Below, one piece after another: positions 60,011 to 64,000 of a stretch of 64,000 nucleotides of DNA. Within the stretch, counting starts at the first letter, position 1, and each line of letters starts with the position of its first letter. Below the pieces are notes generated by a model. That model searched no databases. It had not been told where the DNA came from and worked only from the letters and a program-made list of their open reading frames with translations. A program made the translations under genes and the position numbers. Origin of the DNA: Clostridiaceae bacterium (GTDB taxonomy: Bacteria; Bacillota; Clostridia; Lachnospirales; Lachnospiraceae); the NCBI GenBank assembly GCA_910575795.1, contig CAJTGE010000011.1, positions 1 through 64,000 on the forward strand, read 5' to 3'.

Positions 60011-60331
60011 CTATAATAGCGATAACTGTTTGCCTATTTCTGTTCTTCCATTGTCACAAGGAGAATAACCTGTTTTATTTGTAAATGGATAACCAGAACA
60101 CAAAACGTGACTCTCATTGCCTCCATGCTTTAAATCACAGTCTTTGCAGCTCTCGGCCCGTTCCCAGGTTCTTTCTTTAAAATATTTGCAAGCTCTGCTA
60201 TTGTCATAAATACGAACATTTTTTCTCTTTTCATGCCTGCAGTCTGCTCCCCTGTGCTTTTTGAATCCCAAAAATTTTCTTGTATACCTTTTGGGATTTT
60301 CCGGATCTTCTTCCCACTCTCCAAAATCCAT
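60011..60331 (-). CDS. Cys-rich phage protein
   Basis: 106 residues with Cys in CRHEK, CKYFK, ESCKDCDLKH and CSGYPF. Immediately upstream, in the same frame but without a start codon, the sequence reads TCGECDNFGFYKE, another Cys pair, so the original gene may have been longer and lost its start. Confidence 0.55.
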   Translation of the reverse strand: MDFGEWEEDPENPKRYTRKFLGFKKHRGADCRHEKRKNVRIYDNSRACKYFKERTWERAESCKDCDLKHGGNESHVLCSGYPFTNKTGYSPCDNGRTEIGKQLSLL

Positions 60332-60414
60332 TTCCTTATAAAATCCAAAATTATCACATTCTCCGCATGTCTTTATATCTCTATTTATATCTTCCCTCTC
60401 CCTTCATTTATTTC

Positions 60415-60603
60415 TCAACTAAATTTCCATGCATCCATTCCGTACAGATTGTGGCTTTTTCTTGTCAGAGTGATCTTATCCATAAATTCCTCTCTGCAGC
60501 TTTTCTTTGCTGATCTTCTCATTCCCCGAGAAGTGCATCTCTTGATGTGCCGTTTATACCCTGGTCCAACAAATCTGTTTTTATGATACATTCCCATAGG
60601 CAC
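60415..60603 (-). CDS. Basic small phage protein
   Basis: 62 residues, about one quarter Lys/Arg (YKRHIKRCTSRGMRRSAKK). Could bind nucleic acid. Ribosome site AGGAGGTG lies upstream of the ATG. Not recognised. Confidence 0.5.
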   Translation of the reverse strand: MPMGMYHKNRFVGPGYKRHIKRCTSRGMRRSAKKSCREEFMDKITLTRKSHNLYGMDAWKFS

Positions 60604-60700
60604 CTCCTACTTCTTTACCAGCCTTATCCTTTTCCCGTTTCTCTTGGCTCCATAATCAGACATAACAAAATTTGTGCATTCCCTTTGATCGGCAACTGAT

Positions 60701-60973
60701 TTACTGTTGTTTAATGCCGCCAAGTTTTACAATTCTGATAATGTCTTTGTATGCCCTTACTAGTTCGTCACATATGTACATCAAATCATATTTTCCAGCT
60801 TCGTCATATTTTACTGCTCTTGATTCTTCGCAGCGTTTCAATTCTTCCAGCCGTTCCACAACCTTATCCACGTCATAAGCGGTAGGTATGGCATCCAAAA
60901 AATCCTTTATTCCCTTTCCAGAGAATATACATTTCTCATTTATCTCAATCTTATCAATATCAATCAGTCTCAT
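60701..60973 (-). CDS. Conserved-type clostridial phage protein
   Basis: 90 residues; opening MRLIDIDKI and IPTAYDVDKVVERLEEL are a widespread pattern in clostridial phage early regions. Function unknown. ATG overlaps the tiny frame upstream (ATGA). Confidence 0.65.
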   Translation of the reverse strand: MRLIDIDKIEINEKCIFSGKGIKDFLDAIPTAYDVDKVVERLEELKRCEESRAVKYDEAGKYDLMYICDELVRAYKDIIRIVKLGGIKQQ

Positions 60974-61044
60974 TCTTCTTTTTCTCCCATTCTCCTACAA
61001 ACCTCTAACTGTAACCGGATTTCTTTCTCTCTATCTCTTTTCAT
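60970..61044 (-). CDS. Tiny coupled ORF between clamp and 60701 gene
   Basis: 24 codons, ATG directly after the clamp gene's TAA and TGA overlapping the next ATG. May be a real micro-protein or only a coupling device. Confidence 0.35.
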   Translation of the reverse strand: MKRDREKEIRLQLEVCRRMGEKEE

Positions 61045-62097
61045 TTACACCCCTCTTAATTTAACCGGAAGGACTACTGCCTGCATATTTCCCGCTTTTA
61101 CAATCATCGGAACACTGCTGCCTCCGAATCTTAAAACAATATCATCTGCATCAAATGCTTTCAGCGTTTCTAACACCAGACTGGAATTAAACCCAATCAC
61201 CAGCTTTTCCATTTCATCATACAACTGTACGATTTCCGAGTAATCAGCAGTGCTGTCCTTGATACTCAATTTCAGAGAATCTTTTTCAATTTCAAATTTA
61301 GTAGGCGTCTTTTCATCTGTACACAATTTTGCTCTTGTAATGGCATCCAACAATTCCCGCCGCTTCACTCTGGTTTCCGTTGAAAACGAATTGAACATAT
61401 TGGCATATGGATAATACTTGCCCTCTACCAGCCTCGTATATACCTCATATTCATCTGACCGGAAAATGGCACAGGATTTATCATACTCAATGGACACATC
61501 TTCTCCCATTTCCAACGCAAGTAATTTCTCTACAGCGCTGCGCGGTAAGAGCATTGAAAAATCTCCTTCAAATTCCTGCTGATCCCAGGCAAGCACATGC
61601 CCATCCAACCCGACATAGTTCAATTTTCCTTCTTTAGCTTCTAGGTATAACGCTGTCATTGTTGTGTTTGTGCTTTTCTGCGGAATTGCATACAGCACAT
61701 GAGCCATTGCCCCTTTCAGTTCTGTTGCTGGGATCTGGGCTTTCCCTCCGCCTTCGGGCGTATGCTCTGCAGAGTAGGGATAGGATTCTGCCGGAAAACT
61801 CTGGTATGAATTTTTGATTTTTCCCGTTTTTATAGTAATGACATTTTTCTGATTTTCTGTAATGCTGATCTCGCCTTCCGGCAAATTCTTTATCAGATCA
61901 AAAGCCTTCGCCGGGATAATAAAGGATTCCCCCTCCAAAGCTCCTATTTTGGCCTTGACTGTCATTTCACCATTGCCGGCAATCATTTTATCCCCGCATA
62001 CGCAAATCCCCTGCAAAGCGGCTATATTGCTGCTTTTTGGCACAACGCTTTTTAATTTATCAATCTTCCTCGCAAGCTCTGACTTTTCAATCTGCAT
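61045..62097 (-). CDS. dnaN: Phage-encoded DNA sliding clamp (DnaN-like)
   Basis: 350 residues, three repeats of the beta-clamp fold: LKSVVPKSSNIAALQGI in domain 1, PRSAVEKLLALEM in domain 2, and domain 3 ending VRFGGSSVPMIVK-like and AVVLPVKL. Encircles DNA and tethers polymerase. A prophage copy could redirect host polymerase. Overlaps the RecU stop by 11 bases. Confidence 0.9.
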   Translation of the reverse strand: MQIEKSELARKIDKLKSVVPKSSNIAALQGICVCGDKMIAGNGEMTVKAKIGALEGESFIIPAKAFDLIKNLPEGEISITENQKNVITIKTGKIKNSYQSFPAESYPYSAEHTPEGGGKAQIPATELKGAMAHVLYAIPQKSTNTTMTALYLEAKEGKLNYVGLDGHVLAWDQQEFEGDFSMLLPRSAVEKLLALEMGEDVSIEYDKSCAIFRSDEYEVYTRLVEGKYYPYANMFNSFSTETRVKRRELLDAITRAKLCTDEKTPTKFEIEKDSLKLSIKDSTADYSEIVQLYDEMEKLVIGFNSSLVLETLKAFDADDIVLRFGGSSVPMIVKAGNMQAVVLPVKLRGV

Positions 62098-62617
62098 CCA
62101 CTTCCACTCCTTCCAAAATCAATAATATACCCCGATACTGTTTTAACTTAAAAGGCTCCAGATCCTCTATCTGCATATATTTCCTTCCATACCGGCTTTT
62201 CATATCACAGAACACATTCCAAGGAACCCGGAAGAAGTCCCGGAACCCCATTGAAACCATAACAAAGCATCTGGCTCCCATCCTCTGAAAATCATTCAAA
62301 TTCTGGCGCTGCGTTTCTGTAATAACCGATTCTTGTATCCTGTCTTTGTCCGTATGCTTCGCTTCAAAAATAATTGCTTTGCCGTCACACAGCACCCCTT
62401 TGTAATCCGGTTGTGCCTGTTTTACGAAACAGGCTATATACCTCCCTAGCTTTCGATCTCCATAGGGTTGCAAAGGACGCATTGGCTCTGGTGTTTTTTC
62501 GATAATCGCCACATTCTTTTCACGATAGTAACTACATGAAGCACTCAACATATTTTCAAACATAGCCCCTGCCACATTGGAACGCTTTCCTGAAATCTGT
62601 CTGTTTATATCATTCAA
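62087..62617 (-). CDS. recU: RecU-like Holliday-junction resolvase
   Basis: About 176 residues with the restriction-endonuclease-like fold. GKRSNVAGAMFENML at the N-terminus (Glu), QPDYKGVLCDGKAIIFEAKHT with the catalytic D...ExK, and QRMGARCFVMVSM. TTG 62617 with AAGGTGG 6 bases upstream is my choice; ATG 62638 is possible. It overlaps the HhH gene. Confidence 0.8.
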   Translation of the reverse strand: MNDINRQISGKRSNVAGAMFENMLSASCSYYREKNVAIIEKTPEPMRPLQPYGDRKLGRYIACFVKQAQPDYKGVLCDGKAIIFEAKHTDKDRIQESVITETQRQNLNDFQRMGARCFVMVSMGFRDFFRVPWNVFCDMKSRYGRKYMQIEDLEPFKLKQYRGILLILEGVEVDAD

Positions 62618-62972
62618 AGAATCCACCTTCCTCCGCATACTTTCTGACCTTATCCACAGTGGCCGGGCCAACTCCGGGGATAACACCTGGAGTTGCCAGC
62701 GATTCCAAAAATTTTTTCAGGCTTCCGCCCTTTTTAGCTGCATTTCGCCCTTCGCTCCTTGCTTTCTCAACCCGATCCTCCACATAATGAACCAACTGCT
62801 CATCCGTCATTTTGCGCATTTTGACCGCTTTCTCATGAATCTGACTTTCATCCTGAGTTCTGCGGCAATTTCTTTTTTTCATTCTCCTTACCTTCCTTTC
62901 CTGTCTGGCGGCTCTCTGTACTGCCAGAGCTGCCGTTGTATCTATGTATCCTTCTCTGTTTCTCCAGAGCAT
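62610..62972 (-). CDS. Small helix-hairpin-helix protein
   Basis: 120 residues. Basic N-terminal helices and a C-terminal HhH motif, TPGVIPGVGPATVDKVRKYAE, which binds DNA backbones non-specifically. Probably assists recombination or replication with RecU. Confidence 0.7.
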   Translation of the reverse strand: MLWRNREGYIDTTAALAVQRAARQERKVRRMKKRNCRRTQDESQIHEKAVKMRKMTDEQLVHYVEDRVEKARSEGRNAAKKGGSLKKFLESLATPGVIPGVGPATVDKVRKYAEEGGFFE

Positions 62973-63994
62973 GCTGCTTCCTCCTTAAATGCCGCCAATT
63001 CTGGCATCTGTATTTCATATCTCCGACACATTTCCAGAAAACAGTTCCAGCACATAAAAGCAAACTGTTTGGGCTGTTCTCCCCGCTGTGTTCTTACGGA
63101 TAAAGCTGCCATCTCACTTTTCTTTCCAAAAGTTTTGCAAACACAGCAGGTATCATACAGTTTCTTTTTCATTTTGGGACTTACCGCTTTGGCTTGGAGC
63201 TGTGGAGGGAATTCTCTACGCATATTTTTTTCTCCAACTATTGGAATTAAGCTGTCCTTCATGAATACAGGTATTTGAAACTTATCGCAATGTTTCAATA
63301 TTTTATCTATCCATTCATTCTTTGGAATTATCTTTGTCTTATTTCTTCCGGTTTCTGCCCCTATAATTACCCACTTGCCCGCTGGACAAAGGATGTGTTC
63401 ATCAAATAGTCGCAAGTCCTCAAGTAAGGGCTCAACACTCACAAAATTATTTTTATCGCCGTATTTGCTGGCCCAACCTTCGCTATCATTGTTGGTGTAC
63501 GAAAATCCATACCACATATTCCTTGCAGCCGGAAGCATCCCTTTGTCCTCAAGTTCCCAATATCTTTTTGGGTTTTTTGTTAAAAACAGATAATTATGTA
63601 TGGGATATTTCTGACAAATACCAAAAATCTCACTGATCCATTCATCTGGTACCCACTCTCCGAATATATCCGCCATAGCTCCAACAAAAATGTTATTTCC
63701 CATTTTCAGTTTCTCTAAAGTATTAAAGCGGTACCGATGAAGCGTTGGTTCAAAGCCAAAAGGATAGACCAAAGAATTCCCTGTTTCAGACAGCATAACC
63801 TGATCCAAAATATACAGGTTCTTCCCATCTGGCGTCTGCTGGAGCCGATAGTCATTGACTGCCGCTTTATTCCGCTTAATGTCCCCCGAGAATCTCACTG
63901 ACATTTTCCTGGCATAGCAATATGGGCACCCATGCAGGCATCCTGTTATAGGATTCCATGTGTGATCACACCATTCAATTCCGGACCGATTCAT
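62942..63994 (-). CDS. Phage Gp37/Gp68-family radical-SAM-like protein (DUF5131)
   Basis: 350 residues. CLHGCPYC has the Cx3Cx2C spacing of radical-SAM iron-sulfur proteins, preceded by NPITG, and followed by AMADIFGEWVPDEW and VIIGAETG as in the Gp37/Gp68 family. A C-terminal Cys-rich part (CCVCKTF, CWNCFLEMC) may bind zinc. Substrate unknown. It begins 7 bases from the window end; its promoter and the phage integrase lie outside. Confidence 0.85.
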   Translation of the reverse strand: MNRSGIEWCDHTWNPITGCLHGCPYCYARKMSVRFSGDIKRNKAAVNDYRLQQTPDGKNLYILDQVMLSETGNSLVYPFGFEPTLHRYRFNTLEKLKMGNNIFVGAMADIFGEWVPDEWISEIFGICQKYPIHNYLFLTKNPKRYWELEDKGMLPAARNMWYGFSYTNNDSEGWASKYGDKNNFVSVEPLLEDLRLFDEHILCPAGKWVIIGAETGRNKTKIIPKNEWIDKILKHCDKFQIPVFMKDSLIPIVGEKNMRREFPPQLQAKAVSPKMKKKLYDTCCVCKTFGKKSEMAALSVRTQRGEQPKQFAFMCWNCFLEMCRRYEIQMPELAAFKEEAACSGETEKDT

Positions 63995-64000
63995 AAGCAG

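Noticed and set aside
60604-60700. 18-codon frame starting near 60664
   Set aside because: Very short, basic and without a clear ribosome site; not supportable as a gene.

Overview
The window looks like part of the chromosome of a gut-type Firmicute, most likely Clostridia/Lachnospiraceae. The reasons are strong AGGAGG ribosome sites, Bce-type drug-efflux ABC genes, Tn916/Tn1549-style accessory genes, triple large serine recombinases, and a PBSX/skin-like (Xkd/Yqb) myophage. No rRNA, tRNA or CRISPR array was seen. Species assignment is inference.

Region A (1-20.3 kb, mostly + strand) is the end of an integrative element. It holds a two-component system with a membrane-embedded sensor, one ABC ATPase and three FtsX-type permeases. 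Near-identical upstream boxes precede several of these genes. A double-receiver orphan regulator, an IS110-family insertion with a structured leader (candidate bridge RNA), a winged-helix regulator with a damaged start, a small sigma factor and an array of three large serine recombinases follow. The first recombinase carries an in-frame TAG. The array ends by running into a truncated Tn916-like tyrosine integrase.

Region B (20.2-25.8 kb) is a patchwork: the broken integrase, an excisionase-like gene, XRE repressors with palindromic operators, a nonsense-interrupted PD-(D/E)XK-like gene, and an amidoligase plus gamma-glutamylcyclotransferase cassette.

Region C (25.8-64 kb, all - strand) is a contractile-tailed prophage read from right to left. 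It runs through a Gp37/Gp68-type radical-SAM-like protein, HhH protein, RecU, sliding clamp, small Cys-rich proteins, a late-regulator-like protein, an Na+/solute symporter with a structured leader, two PAPS-reductase-fold and two ParB-fold proteins, TerS/TerL, portal, capsid, connectors, sheath, tube, a frameshifting tail chaperone, tape measure, baseplate, tail fibre, lysis. At the tail end sits a complete diversity-generating retroelement (DGR): variable repeat (VR) in the 3' end of the tail protein gene, a template repeat (TR) about 165 nt further on, and a reverse transcriptase. Ten of 17 template adenines in the compared 100 bases differ in the VR, against one clear internal non-adenine change in that span. 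The DGR and the symporter/PAPS/ParB cluster are the two most interesting systems here.
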